Shown in pieces: positions 11,081-23,212 of a DNA stretch of 64,000 nt. The stretch's first letter is position 1. The number at the start of each line of letters is the position of its first letter. This DNA is from Grammothele lineata (Eukaryota > Basidiomycota > Agaricomycetes > Polyporales > Polyporaceae): positions 1 through 64,000 of the forward strand of contig NDFF03000323.1 in NCBI GenBank assembly GCA_002150815.3, in the 5' to 3' direction. Made by a program: the position numbers and the translations under genes. The notes below the pieces were generated by a model, which was given only the letters and a program-made list of their open reading frames with translations, ran no database searches and had not been told where the DNA came from.

Positions 11081-14000
11081 ATGGCCCCCGCCCTCCTCCT
11101 CGTGCCGGCCGCGCTCGCGCTCTACATCCTTCATGCCTTCCTCATGCTCGTCATTCACCAGGCGCGCTCCCCTCTTCGCCACCTTAGAGGGCCTTCTTCC
11201 CCCTCGTTCTTCGTCGGCCACCTCCGCGAGATGCACGACCAAGAGAACAACGGCCTAGTAGCGCGCTGGACAGCCGAGCACGGTTCCACCTTTGTCTACC
11301 GCGGCTTCCTGTGCGGACGCAGACTTATGACGACCGACCCTCTCGCGGTCAACTACATCATGAGCCGCGGCTACAACTACCCAAAGCCGAATTTCGTGCG
11401 TGACAGCCTCGCGAGCATGGCCGGGGGCCATGAGGGGCTGCTCACCGCCGAGGGAGACATGCACAGGAAGCAGGTGAGTGCGCGCGCGCATACACATCCT
11501 CGTGCTCCTCTCACGTGCACCTTCGCGCGCGTCTTTGCATATATTCTCAACACAGCGTAAAATCTTGGTGAGTTCGTCTTCGCATTCATGCTATTTCCAG
11601 TGTCCGCCGCCGCGGCGTACACCCGCCGTGAGCCCGCGCGGTCCCTCCACGCCCTCTTTCTTCCGCCATTCAAACTAGTGTTCTTGGCCATTGCGACGCT
11701 ATGCGCTTGTCGCAGACACTCTCATGTTCGTCGGCGGCCTGCAGTTGGAGGGCACTCCGTACATGTCGGCTCCCCGCGTCATGGAGGGCGGGCCGATCGA
11801 AGACGCGCACACGTGATCCACAGCACCGGTGATCGTTGGCGCGGCCCGGCGCGTGGATCAAGACCCGTCGCGAGGGACCGTCCGGTGCGCTCACACAGCA
11901 GCCAACTTCTCTGGCGGTGTCCCTGTGGTGTTGCCTGCTTCTCGCGGCCGCGGCGACCGATGCGCACGTCGACGCACCGTCAGGGTGGAGGATCAGAACG
12001 CTCGGTTTGCCGGGGGAGCAGGCTGTTCTTGTGGATGCCGAATTGTCGGGCGTCGTCAAGAACAAACCACTCCACTGGTGTGCCTTGGCGCTGCATCCTA
12101 TTGGCTTCGTGAAGGATGCTTCTTGACATCCATGCGCGATTCCTGCGCAACCAACCACGTTCCTAGTTGCTATTTTGCATCTCCAGCTAACGCAATCGTG
12201 TTGCTGACCCCTGCTCCATGTCGTCAGAACCCCGCATTCTCCGCTGCGCAAATCAAGTCTCTGACCCCCGTGTTCTGGGAGAAGGCTGCCAGAGTACGTC
12301 GGATCTCCTCCGCGATGCTCGCCGGTGGTCGATGCTGAACGTTAACGTTTGACTGCCGGAAGTTACGTGACATCTGGCTCGACATGATCGCCACGCAGCA
12401 GCCGTTCACGCCCGCCGACCCCCTGGTCGGGGACGAGCCTGTGTCTCCGAAGCAGAGGGACGACCCCGAGCCCGCGACCGCCGCCCCCGTGCTGAGCCCG
12501 TCTGCGATCAGCACAGCGTTCCTGCCCAACCCGTTCTCGTCGTTCGTGCCGTCAAAGGCATCGCCGACACTGCCGTCGCTATTCCGGTCGCGGCGGATGG
12601 ATTCGGCCACAGCAGCGTCAGGGGAGGTAGAGTCGACGCAGCGGTTGTCGTGTCGGATCGACGTGCTGCCGTGGCTCGGGCGGGCGACGCTGGACGTCAT
12701 CGGGGAGGCGGGGTTCGGGTACCGCTTCCACGCGCTCGAGTGCGCGGCGGAGCGGAGAGAGAGCGAGAGCGAGCTCGCGAGGGCGTTCGGCGTCATTTTC
12801 AGCACGGCGCGCAAGTTCCGCGTGATGACGGTGTTGCAGGTGTGGTTCCCTGTCCTCCGCCATTTTGTGAGTGTTTTTTTCTCTTGAATGGTTGTGGTGC
12901 GGAACGTGCTGACGGATGTGGGGCGGTGAAAGACGCGAAATGCCGCGGTGAAGCAGGCGACGGCGTCGACGCGCAAGATTGGGCAGGAGCTCATTGAGCA
13001 GCGGCGTGCGGCCATCGCGGCTGAAAAGGTGTCAGAAAAGAGGGGGGTGATCGAGGGCGACAAGACGGTCCTCGACCGGGATTTGCTGAGCGTCTTGAGT
13101 GAGCATTACCTCCGTTTCCATATCCAGTAAACTAAGTCGCTCACATCGTCGCCAGTCCGCTCGAACATCTCCGAGGTGCCGTCGCAGCAGATGTCGGCCA
13201 ACGAGATCCTCTGCCAGATCTCGACCTTCCTCGCTGCCGGGCACGAGACGAGCTCCTCCGCGCTCACATGGATCCTGTACGCCCTCGGCCGCGCGCCCGC
13301 CGTGCAGGCGCGGCTGCGCGAAGAGCTCCGCTCCATCTCCCTCCCCTCGCCCTTCTCTACACCCTCACGGCTCCCGAGCTCCCCGCTCCCCACACGGACA
13401 CATCGGCTCCCCCAGTCCCCGCCCGTCTCCCCCTGCACACCCCTCTCCGCCGCCTCTTCCTCTTCGTACGTTCCCTGCCCCCCACTCCCCGAACCCGAGC
13501 TCCTCGAGCAGATCTCGCGGCTCCCCTACCTCGACGCCGTCGTGCGCGAGGGTCTGCGTCTGTACGCCCCCGTGACGACGACGATGCGCGTCGCGACCGC
13601 CCCAGACATGATCCCCGTCTCCGCGCCGTTCCGCGACGCGCGCGGGCGCGAGTGCAGGGAGATTAGGGTGCAGGAGGGGGACATTATTAGCGTGCCGATC
13701 CAGGCGATGAATGTTGCGAGGGCGCAGTGGGGCGAGGATGGGGGGGAGTTTAGGCCGGAGAGGTGGTTAGCGCGGGATGAGGACGGGGAGGATGGGGATG
13801 GGAACGGGGCGAGAAGGAAGGAGGGGAAGGGGAAGGGGAAGGGCGTGATGGGTTTGTGGGGGAACATGCTCACGTTCGGAGGGGGTAACGCGGTGAATGG
13901 GAACCGGTCGTGCATCGGGTACCAGTTCGCGCTGAGCGAGTGCGTCTGCCTCTTCTCTCTTGGCTCTTTGGGGTGGGTTTTGCTGACTGCTGACGGGCGG

Positions 14001-14256
14001 GTGGGTATAGGATCAAGGTGTTCCTCTACGTTCTCCTGCGTGACCTCGACTTCGCGGCGGACGCGGCGGTGGAGATCGAGAAGAAAGTCAAGTACGTGCT
14101 GGACGTGTACTTCTCGCCGTCGTGGTGCGCTAATCGCCAATTCTTGCACACAGCGTCGTGACCCGCCCGTGCGTGAAGTCGGAGCCCAACCGCGGGAACC
14201 AGATGCCGCTGTACGTGCGGCGCGCCGCCTCGGAGTCCGAGCTGGACTCGCTATAG
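11081..14256 (+). CDS. cytochrome P450 monooxygenase 1 (altered heme loop)
   Basis: Membrane-anchored heme-thiolate monooxygenase, 702 aa, exons 11081-11473, 11556-11567, 12228-12293, 12363-12866, 12933-13098, 13156-13939, 14011-14091 and 14154-14256. Residues 1-24 form the signal anchor. The I-helix reads FLAAGHETSSSALTW (about 402-416) and the K-helix ExxR lies in VVREGLRL (about 511). The heme Cys is near residue 633, inside FGGG-NAVNG-NRSCIG, which is the normal Phe-to-Cys loop with five extra residues. Exon 2 is only 12 nt and encodes RKIL, completing the QRKILNPAF C-helix motif expected in these P450s. The next intron is 660 nt, about ten times the local norm. A Ser/Pro-rich insert (about 437-490) precedes the K-helix, and another acidic, Lys/Gly-rich loop precedes the heme loop. 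It is longer than typical P450s (500-560 aa). Substrate unknown. Confidence 0.85.
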
Positions 14257-15466
14257 CGTCCGGCCACCGCTCCTGCCTTCGGTCCCGCTCCTGTACCCCG
14301 CTCTCTCCATCCTCATCCTCATCCTCACTTTTGCATCTCATCATCATCATCGCCCATCATCATTGTCGTCCGCATCTGCATCCGCATCTGCATCCTCATC
14401 CGCACTGCTATCTATCCCTCTCCACTAGTACCTAGCACCCACTCACCGCTGTCGACCGCGCCCCTCGTCCGTCACGCCGCACGCCGCACGCCGCCCCCAC
14501 GCCGCACTGCATGGACTCGATACGAGCGTTTGATTACCGTCACGACGAGGCCGGCGCACGATGCTGTTTTTGTTGTTGTTTTGCTTTGTTTATTATCGTA
14601 TGTATCGCCTAGTACACGCACTAGTACTGCGCGCGCTCGTATAACAGCCTCGTTATAATGCATACTACTTAGATGGAGATGAAGAGGGTTGGTGGGGGTG
14701 GTGGCTGGGATGGGATTTGGAATTCTGTGTCGGGCGCTACAAGTCTAAGCCCTTGGTGGCGTTCTGGGCATGAGTAATATTGATGCGCCTTCGTGAACGA
14801 CCGTGGACGTCGCGCTCTCCTTTGACTCGCGAACTCGAACAACGAACGCTCCTGAATGCCCGTGAGCACACAATCAGCACTGGGATTCGCTGCAACGGAC
14901 ATGTCCACCCGGTCTCGCACGGCCCCGGGAAGCCCCACAGCCGCGCAGATGTCGAGATGATGACGCCCCAATGAGGTTGAACGACTGCCTCGGGCCCGGC
15001 GACGCCTGTGAGCCTGTTTTCCTGCCTCACTCGGCCTTCGCTTGCAGGCATTGACATGCTTGTGATTGCGCGCGCACAGCACGCCCTGCAGGACGCACGG
15101 CGTTCATACATGCCTGCGGCTTGTTGGCAACACGCGCTGCGAAGCAAGCCCGGCACGCGTCACTGGTCGCATGCGGACATATGGCTGCTGGGAGCGACGG
15201 CTGAGGAAAGGATGTTCCCACAGGCATCTCCGTGTGCGCGAGGCTTCCCGTCCAGCTCCAGCAGCCAGCTTGGTCACCGCCGGCCCCGGCTCAGGCTGCG
15301 GCCCCCGTGCCCCCGTCGTGGCCGTCGGCCGTCACCGTCAGCCTGAGGTCCGGGGCGCTGTGCTCGTGCCCGAGTTGTTCTCCTCTGACCGCCTGCCTCT
15401 CGAACTGCAAGCACTGCTTAGAACCTCACTAGTCCGAGTCTGAATCCTCCTTGGTCGTCTGCGGCG
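14257..15466. other. intergenic between two P450 genes
   Basis: Contains the 3' flank of the first P450, with a CATC-rich low-complexity stretch, and the upstream region of the second P450. No coding signal is convincing. Confidence 0.5.
14299..14410 (+). repeat. CATC/GCATCC-rich low-complexity tract
   Basis: Imperfect runs of CATCCT, CATCAT and GCATCT/GCATCC units follow the P450 stop codon and probably lie in its 3' UTR. Confidence 0.6.
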
Positions 15467-18034
15467 ATGCCACTCGAGACGACGTCTGCGCTCTACGTGC
15501 TCGCGACGCTCGCGGGGCTCTACATCCTCCAGAAGACCGTCGGCCACTTGCGCGCCGTGCGCTCCATCGGGTGAGCTTCTAGGTTCTCCGCCGCCGCGAG
15601 TCTCCTCCCAGGACTCTGGTCCTGGCCTTGGGAGGGCCCGGGCTAGAATCCCTCTACTTCAATCCCAGATTCTAACGCTAAATGCCCTCCGTCACGCTCT
15701 TCACCTTCCCTCTTCCACGTCCACGTCCACGCCGGGCCTTCGCGCGTGCAGCAACTGGCCGGGCCACCGCACGCTCTTCAGCGACCGGTTCGTGTTCTTC
15801 CCGTTCGCCGTGCGCGGCATCTCCCCCGGCATCCAGCGCACGTTCTACAAGAAGTACAAGGACTACGCAGAGGCGGGCTGGGACGTCCTCTCCGCGGTGC
15901 GTCTGGCTTTCGCTCCTGGGGTTCCGAGTTGTGGCAGGAGTTCATGAGTGGCTCGCGCCGGGTCTTCAGGTGAATTTCTTCCCGACGCCCTATGTCACGT
16001 ACTACGTCGCGGACCCCGCGATCACGAAGGTGCGTCCGCCCCCCGCTTGCGTCACGTTTTAATGTGCCCGTGTATTCAAGAGCTGTCTGCCCGTGGGTGT
16101 GTGCAGGAAGTTGTCGGGGCGCGCGCGCGCTTCCCGAAACCACTAGAGGTGTACGACCTCCTCGCGTCCTTTGGCTCCAACATCCTCGTCACGGAGGGCG
16201 ACGAGTGGAAGCGCCAACGCAAGATCGCCGCGCCCGCGTTCTCGGAGGTGCGTGTCCCCTTCCCGCGAATCCCCGAACGTGCCGAGGGAAGGCGCATATA
16301 GCCACATGGTCAAAGGAAGCTGACGCGCGTCGTCGTGTGCGCAGAAAAACAACAAGCTGGTGTGGGACGAGGCCGTGCTCATCCTCGAGGACCTTTTCAA
16401 GAATGTCTGGGGCGACAAGAAGGTTATCGAGCTGGACAACGTGATGGACGTCACTGTTCAGGTGCGCACACTCTCAAGCTCCCAGCGCATATCCCTGCAG
16501 ACTCTATCTCACGCCGCGTGTTAACCTAGATCACGCTCCTCGTCATCGGCGTTGCGGGCTTCGGCCGGCGGATGTCCTGGAACGAAGACTCGATCGCGCC
16601 CCCGGGGCACGCCATGACCTTCAAGGTATGCTTTTGCGCGCATATACGTGGATTGTGCACGCTTACACTGGCGCGCCGATAGGACGCGATGCACGAAGTC
16701 TCCCACCGCCTCTTCTTCAGAGTCATCTTCCCGAATTGGATGCTCCGCTGGGGCACGCAGCGCATGCGGCGCTTCATGGCGGCGTTTGACGAGCTCGAGG
16801 TACGCCCGACGCTTCGTTCCGGCGCATACACCCGCATATATTGAGCTGAGAACGTGCGTGTGTTCGGCAGAGGTACCTCGCAGAGATGGTCGAGGCGCGG
16901 CGCGCGGCGAAGACGAAGGAGGAGCGGTACGATTTGTTCAGCAACTTGCTTGACGCGAACGAGGAGGAGCTCGATAGTGCGGCGAAGTTGAGCGATAGTA
17001 AGCTTGTCGGTGCGTGTGCGCATCTACGCGAAGTCGGTCACTGGCTCATGATCGCTCGCTTGTAGGGAACGTCTTCCTTTTCTTAGTGGCTGGATATGAG
17101 GTACGTCGCGGGGTGCTTTTGGGCGCGGGCCTGCCCAATGCTGAGACGTGGACAGACTACTGCCCATACGCTGGCGTACGCCTTCATTCTCTTGGCTCTG
17201 TACCCAGAAGAGCAGGAGAAGTTCTACCAGAACCTCAAGTCCGTCCTCCCGAAGGACAGGAATCCCGTAGGCCTTCATGCCTGCCCCATACAGCTTCCCG
17301 TTGACGCATATAGCAGACGTACGAAGACTTCAGCTCGCTCTCCTACGCCCTCGCGTAAGTTCTTGTCTGTCCACCTCTCCCCTCGCTGCTGTGGTGTTCA
17401 CGTCACTGTCATCCTAGCGTGATGAACGAAACCCTCCGCTGGTTCCCGCCCGTTGTCGACATCCCCAAGGAGAGCGCGGAAGACACGACGTTCAACATCA
17501 CCAACGCCGCGGGCGAGAAGGCGACTATCCCCGTCCCGCGCGGCGCGTGCGTCACGCTCTGCGTGCCTTCCCTGCACAATAACCGTATGTCCTCTCATCC
17601 CCGTCCTCTCCTCGTCTGCTTCCCCTCGTCTGTTTCCTCGTTCGCTGACACCTCCCCACGCGCACAGCCCGATACTGGGACGACCCCACCTCCTTCCGTC
17701 CCTCCCGCTTCCTCGGGCCCTACCCGCGCGACGCCTTCCTCCCCTTCTCCGGCGGCCCGCGCGGGTGCATCGGGCGCGGGTTCGCAGAAACGGAGGGCGT
17801 CGCGGTCCTCGCCCTCCTCGTCTCCCGGTACCGCGTCGAGGTGCGGGACGAGCCGCGCTTCAGGGGCGAGACGTGGGAGGAGAGGAAGGGGAGGTTGTTG
17901 AGGAGTCAGCATAGTTTGACGATTTAGTGAGTGCTTGATACGGGGGCGGCTGGGTCGTTGGGTGGGGAGAAAGTGCTGACGGTTTGTTTGTGTATAGTCC
18001 GGAGAAGGCGCCGTTGACGTTCGTGTTGCGGTGA
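15467..18034 (+). CDS. cytochrome P450 monooxygenase 2
   Basis: Complete 521-aa P450 in 14 exons: 15467-15570, 15752-15896, 15970-16029, 16107-16247, 16345-16461, 16530-16625, 16683-16799, 16871-17009, 17066-17100, 17156-17266, 17317-17354, 17418-17584, 17668-17926 and 17998-18034. The phases close to an intact frame. An N-terminal membrane anchor is followed by SIGNWPGHRTLF, the C-helix motif DEWKRQRKIAAPAFSE, the I-helix AGYETTAHTLAYAF (about 315), ExxR in MNETLRWFPP (about 371) and a canonical heme loop FSGGPRGCIG with Cys near 458. It lies directly downstream of the first P450 on the same strand, but intron layout and sequence differ, so this is not a recent tandem duplicate. The substrate is unknown; fungal P450s of this kind oxidise lipids, aromatics or xenobiotics. 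Confidence 0.9.
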
Positions 18035-18521
18035 GGGATGCGAGTGAGTGAGGAGATGATGCCGAGGGGCCTGCGTTGGCTGAATTTTTGGAGACTCTGT
18101 AGTACTAATGTCTGTTGCTATACTTATCTGTTCTTTCTGTCTAAACTGTCTGTTGCTTCTCGCTGTTCTGGCTGATGCCTGCTCAAGGGGTGTCAGTGCT
18201 CAGACCTCAGACTCGCGCATTGCGCATATGTCGTAGCATGTTCTGTCTTTGTTGAGGGAAGATCCGGTTGTTCGCACATCGGGCTCAAGTTTCTAAAACG
18301 CGCTGACGTACTTCCGCCTGCCCTCCATTCATTGGCGTGTGGAAGCCACCATTGAGAATCATGAAAGAACAAGGGGGAACAACGCCAGATCCAGCGTAGC
18401 TCGATTTCCGCAGAATATGTACTTCACATTGCTTCTCCGAGAACTTGGGAGATCCATCATCACTAAATATGACAACTACGCTCTCAATGTCCACCCCAAT
18501 TACCCGGACCAAGGGTCTCTC
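18035..18521. other. convergent 3' intergenic region
   Basis: Short gap between the convergent P450 and carboxylesterase genes, probably shared 3' UTRs. No gene seen. Confidence 0.6.
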
Positions 18522-20875
18522 CTATTGGAACACAGACCCCGGGACCACAAACCCATTCTTCTCGAAAAAGTCCAGCCCGAACCCCAAGAACTCGCACTGG
18601 TCCTGCGACCCAAACGGCAACATCACGCTCTCGAACTGCAGCTCCCTGAGCGGCCTCCCCCCGCGACCGACATTCGCACGCGTGACGGGCTCCCAGCGGG
18701 GCTCCGCCGCGAGCTGCGCGAGCGTGCTCGTGAAGCCACGCGCGTCGAGGAAAGCGGGGTCCGGGTTCGGGTCGAACGCGCGCGCGAAGGCGGACCAGAT
18801 GTCGACCATGCGTTGCATGAAGGGTAGGTCGAGGTCGTCCCGGAAGGGGAGGGAGGTGGGGAGGGAGCCGAAGACGTAGAAGAGCTCGCCGGAGTGGCAT
18901 TTGAAGTACTCGAGGTTCGGGTCGCCGTTTGGGTGGTCTGCGGTCACGGGGGGCGTGCAGGTTGGTGGCTGGCACAGCGGTGAGCAATTGTTTGGGGAGG
19001 GGTAGGTGGAAATGGACAGCTTACGTTCGGGCTGAAGCCGGGGGTCTGGTAGGACCTGTTGAACTCGTAGAACCAGACGCTTTCGAAGAGGTTGTGGTTG
19101 ATCGCAGAGAACGCGGTCGCCTGGTCCAGGCAACGGAACTGGACGTCCGTGTTCACACCCGACGTTACGTTGAACACGTTGATCGTGGCGTTTGGCCCAT
19201 TTGGCTCCGGGAAGAGGGGATTGCCCGCGGCGGTCGGCGTGAGCCCGGCTTCGATGAGCGCTAGCGACAGGTTCGTCGTCGTCTGAAAATAACAGAAGTC
19301 AGCGCTGGATTACGAGCGCAACCGCTAATAATGCCTACTGGGAGGCCAATGAATGGATCTCCGTCATCGCGCATAAAGCCCATCATGGTATGAACGCGAG
19401 CCACCGGGCCGGTGCCGTTCAAAATGAGCTCTGGAGTTACAAGGAACTTGCCGTCGACCACAAGGAACCTATCTTCCCGTCAGCGCAAGCACATATAGAC
19501 ATCGGCGGAGATACGCACTTCGACGCAGTGGGGACATTCACGAGCGTCTGCGCGTCAACAGCCCGCAAGCACGCCAGGACGTCCGACGAGTTGGTACAGC
19601 CGACCGAGGCAAGCAGGGGGTTCGTCACCTCCGCGACGTTCTCGGCGATGGAAAAGTAGAACGAATACGTCGCGGCGAAGTTGATCCCCGCGAGGTTGCT
19701 CATTGGGACCGCGGCCGCGAATTTCCCGATCGCCTGGGGAGACGCAGTGAGCGCGCGGACAGAGCCCGCACCGGCCGATTGCCCGAAGATGGTGATACGG
19801 TCCTTGTCGCCCCCGAACGCGCCGATGTGCTCGCGGACCCAGTCGAGCGCGGCGACCTGGTCCGCGATGCCGAAGTTGCCGTTCGTGACGCCGTCGTCGA
19901 GCGCGAGGAAGCCGAGCGTGGAGAGGCGGTAGTTGATCGTGACCAGCACGACGTCGCCGCGCGAGGTGAGCGCGGCACCGTCGAATGTGGGGTCGCTTCC
20001 TTCGCCACCGGTGAATGCGCCACCGTGAATCCAGAACATGACGGCCTTGAGCTTCGTGCGGCTGTTTGCGGCCGGGATAAAGGGGGTAAAGATGTTGAGG
20101 AAGAGACAATTCTCGCTGCCGGTGAGTCCGGTCTGGACGCATGGAGATCCGAACGCCTGTGCGCTGATGTTTTTGTCGCCAGTGAAACTGGTGGGATACT
20201 CGAACCGCACAGGGGGGTCGACGTAAGGGATACCGAAGAACCTGAACGAAGCCTGGTCCCGGAACCTAGTAAGGCGTCAGCGTAGCCGGAAGAGAGTAAA
20301 AAGAGACGTACCCTGTGATAGTCAGATCCTGAGACTGAACGGTGAACGAAGTCGCCGTTTGAGGAGCGGCCTTGGGACCCGCGCTCTGTGTACAGAGCAC
20401 AGGCAGGCTCTGCAGGCAAGTGATCGACGAGCTGACGACACCTTTGGCATTGACGGTCTGACAAGTTTTGCCCTTGCTAGCAATCCAGAACTGTTGTGAG
20501 GAAGGGAAGTTGCCCTCGAAGGTTTGGAAACGCAGTAGAGGCACCAGGTCTGTCTGGAAGAACGTAGTGTTGACTGGAAGGAGAGCCTCCCCGAGCGCCG
20601 TGCACGCGCTCTCTGCGCTTCCATGTGTATGTGGAGCGGACAGAAGCAGAACGCTGCGGTGTGCGGCAGCGTTCGTTGCTGTGTTGAGGTTCGGAATCAG
20701 TCATGCCCGACAATACAGCGGAGGTTCGGGAAGACTCACCGTCAAGGTCATTGTTGAAAAGTAATGTCACGTCACTTTTCAGGGACGAAGGCGAAGGAAC
20801 GGCAGCATAGCATGTCAAAGGGGCGGCCAGGAAGCTGAACAGCACGGATGCCGTCAACACGAGAGTCCGGTCCAT
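18522..20875 (-). CDS. secreted type-B carboxylesterase/lipase
   Basis: Predicted 694 aa, exons 20875-20740, 20678-20312, 20265-19519, 19468-19339, 19282-19025 and 18968-18522. Residues 1-25 are a signal peptide. Residues about 45-165 form an extra Cys-containing N-terminal module ahead of the alpha/beta-hydrolase. The esterase core shows the substrate-loop motif SENCLFLNIF, the oxyanion segment WIHGGAFTGGEGSDP, the nucleophile elbow GQSAGAG (Ser near 330), an acid position in RDDGDPF where most family members have Glu, and the catalytic His in CHSGELFYVFG (about 571). It should hydrolyse esters outside the cell or in the secretory pathway. The Asp-for-Glu exchange is tolerated in part of the family. 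A TATATAA lies about 50 nt upstream of the ATG, suggesting strong inducible expression. Confidence 0.88.
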
Positions 20876-23212
20876 ACTGTCGTCGGGGCTCGTCCATCGA
20901 CTGCGACGTCTGATGCGCCGTTATATATTGTTGCGCCAACGGCAGCCGTCCATTCCCCAATAAAAAGCGGGACGGCCGTGTACGCGATCGAGGGCTTCTA
21001 CGCGGATGAAAGAAAATCACGACGGCATGGCCAGTGCTGCAAGTACGGTCAGCAGGCTTAACTTCGGAAGTTTTGTGGAGCACATGACTAGCTCACGGAC
21101 CTCCGTACCTCTTTTCGTCCGTGAACTGTGTGAATAACCTCTTGAAAAGCTACGAGCGGTAAGAGCTTGCGGGGGGATGGCTGCGGACAGAAGGCCACCT
21201 CTACTCCGGACTGTATGCATAGCGAGAGTTGGTGAGAGACGCGTCGAGACCAGTGACGCGTACGGCCATGAGACGGGACGGTTCACTACACGTGATCCGG
21301 CAACAGCCGGATAGCGGTGTTCAGGGGAATGGTTTAGTTACGTAATTGTAGTCCTCCTATCCCGCTTTCTGCCATCATCCTGACTGTCTTTGGCTATCGT
21401 TGACTCTGGGTCAGGCTGTCAAAGCAACCACTGACGGCGATTGTCATCCTGAAGGCCTTGGAAATCCGACATGGACAACCTCGATATGCTACCACAAGTT
21501 CACTATTCATAAAGATCCTTTAGATGTTATGCTCCGATGCCCACCCACCACTGCGAACTGACGTTGACGATTCAGTATTTATCGGCATGGAAAATCACAT
21601 CTCGCCGGAGGATAAATGCAAACGTTCCATGCTACGTACCTGTGAGTAGGATCTGTACAGAAATCTATATATCGGACTCAATCTCGCTTGTATGTAATAC
21701 AATGGGAACCAAACGCTCCCGTGGTCTCCGACGAAGTTTTCCTACTCTGTAAGAGTTTTCGTATGCTTATGCTCACTCCCGCTTGGACAGGATATAACTT
21801 GCGACGAATCACGGCGAGGCTATATCAACAGCGTTTATTTGAGACTGGTGAACAGTCTTAACACGGCCGCGCACGCCCACTATGAGGTCCATGAGTCCCC
21901 TCGTACGTCCGATTCTCATACGGTCATAGAAGTAGCCCTCATTCACCATTATCTCAATCTACTGTCAAGATTTCATACACATAACTTTGGCTGTGTTCTG
22001 TGAAACTCCAACAGGTCACCGTTCTCCACGGATCGAAAATGTTGGAACCTACCCCAACCGTGAGTCCGACAACACACATGCACCTGTAGCGAATGGAGTC
22101 GGATGGTTTTACTATGCGATTGCGCCGCAGAACGCGCCCATCTTAGTCAAGGTGGACGCAAACACTCGGAGCAAAATAAGGGCTCAGGTGAAGCAAGAAG
22201 AGAGCGACAAGGCTTGTACCGGATGTGTCCGTCGCTGTGCTTGGCGTTGAAGTGAAGACGGGATGCCGACGTGACGAAGATATCGCTGCTGGCCTGTCGT
22301 CAAGTCGAGACGTCGCTGTGGGAGCGCGACAAGTCCGAACCGGCCGAGCGCAGGGTCACAGAGCGGGTCGCGGCGGAAGTCGGCGTATACAGTGCTTTTA
22401 GGCAGGTGAGTCTTCCTGGGCGTACACGAAGGCGATGCTGTTACCACTTCTCATTCGGATTTCTATTCCAGTCAGCGGGCATCGTTCTACGCGATTCAAA
22501 ATATCGCCTACGTGGGCTCCAGTGGTCGGCCGGTACAAGTCCGAGCGCATACTCGCGATCGTCAACTTGAAGGCGCTCGGCGTTGTGGCCTCCGAACCGC
22601 AGCTAAGACAGTCCGAAAGGGCAGTGCCATTCGACCCTATCCTCTTGGCACGTAGCTTACTTCCGGCTCTTTTTACTGCGGCTCCAACATCTCGGATACG
22701 ATCTAAGCGTCAGCGCTCGTATGTGGACGAGAAGTGCACGATCTGGACGGTTTGTTGGCATGCTGTAGTAGTAGCCGGTCCTTGCATCATCGCCATCTAG
22801 GATACTCATACAACACTTCTTCGACCCTTCCAGATGTAGCCAACTTCAGCCCTTCGTCTGACCCGATTGCAACCTCATGTAGACCACTCAATCGTGAAGG
22901 TTTGAACATTTCTCCTAAGCGGCATAAAGATGCAGATGGTTTTAGATGATACGGGGTACAGTGTGGAGATGTTAGGATCGTAAAGAAGTAGCTAGCTAAG
23001 TAGTAGTCTGAGTCGTCTAGGGATGTGGAATATGTTATACATACATAGCCCGAGAATGCACAACATGCGCGATAGTCGAATAGAGTCCCAACTTTACAAC
23101 GGCCCAAGCTCACGCCACCTACTCGACAAGAATAAATGAAAGTCCGGAACCCACCGCAGCCTAACAGAGCGCCTCCCCTTTACACAGCACTCGCGATTGC
23201 CACCCACGAAGT
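20876..23212. other. 2.3-kb intergenic stretch with weak coding-like fragment
   Basis: The left part is the esterase promoter. A short frame around 22002-22195 (+) encodes GVGWFYYAIAPQNAP and ends at a possible donor. A 121-codon frame follows at 22435-22800. I do not recognise either, and no coherent gene could be assembled. Confidence 0.4.
20921..20927 (-). promoter_or_regulatory. TATA box of the carboxylesterase gene
   Basis: Minus-strand TATATAA about 46-52 nt upstream of the esterase ATG, a plausible position for a short fungal 5' UTR. Confidence 0.45.

Noticed and set aside
11670..12251. 193-codon minus-strand frame within the long P450 intron
   Set aside because: Composition-driven; no conserved segment, no splice neighbours and no transposase or reverse-transcriptase motif.
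12224..13063. 279-codon minus-strand frame
   Set aside because: It is antisense to the well-supported exons of the first P450 and shows no motif of its own.
19700..20464. 254-codon minus-strand Ser/Arg-rich frame
   Set aside because: Alternate frame of the carboxylesterase coding exons.
22002..22800. coding-like fragment beginning NGVGWFYYAIAPQ
   Set aside because: One short exon-like piece only; I could not link it to further exons or a family.
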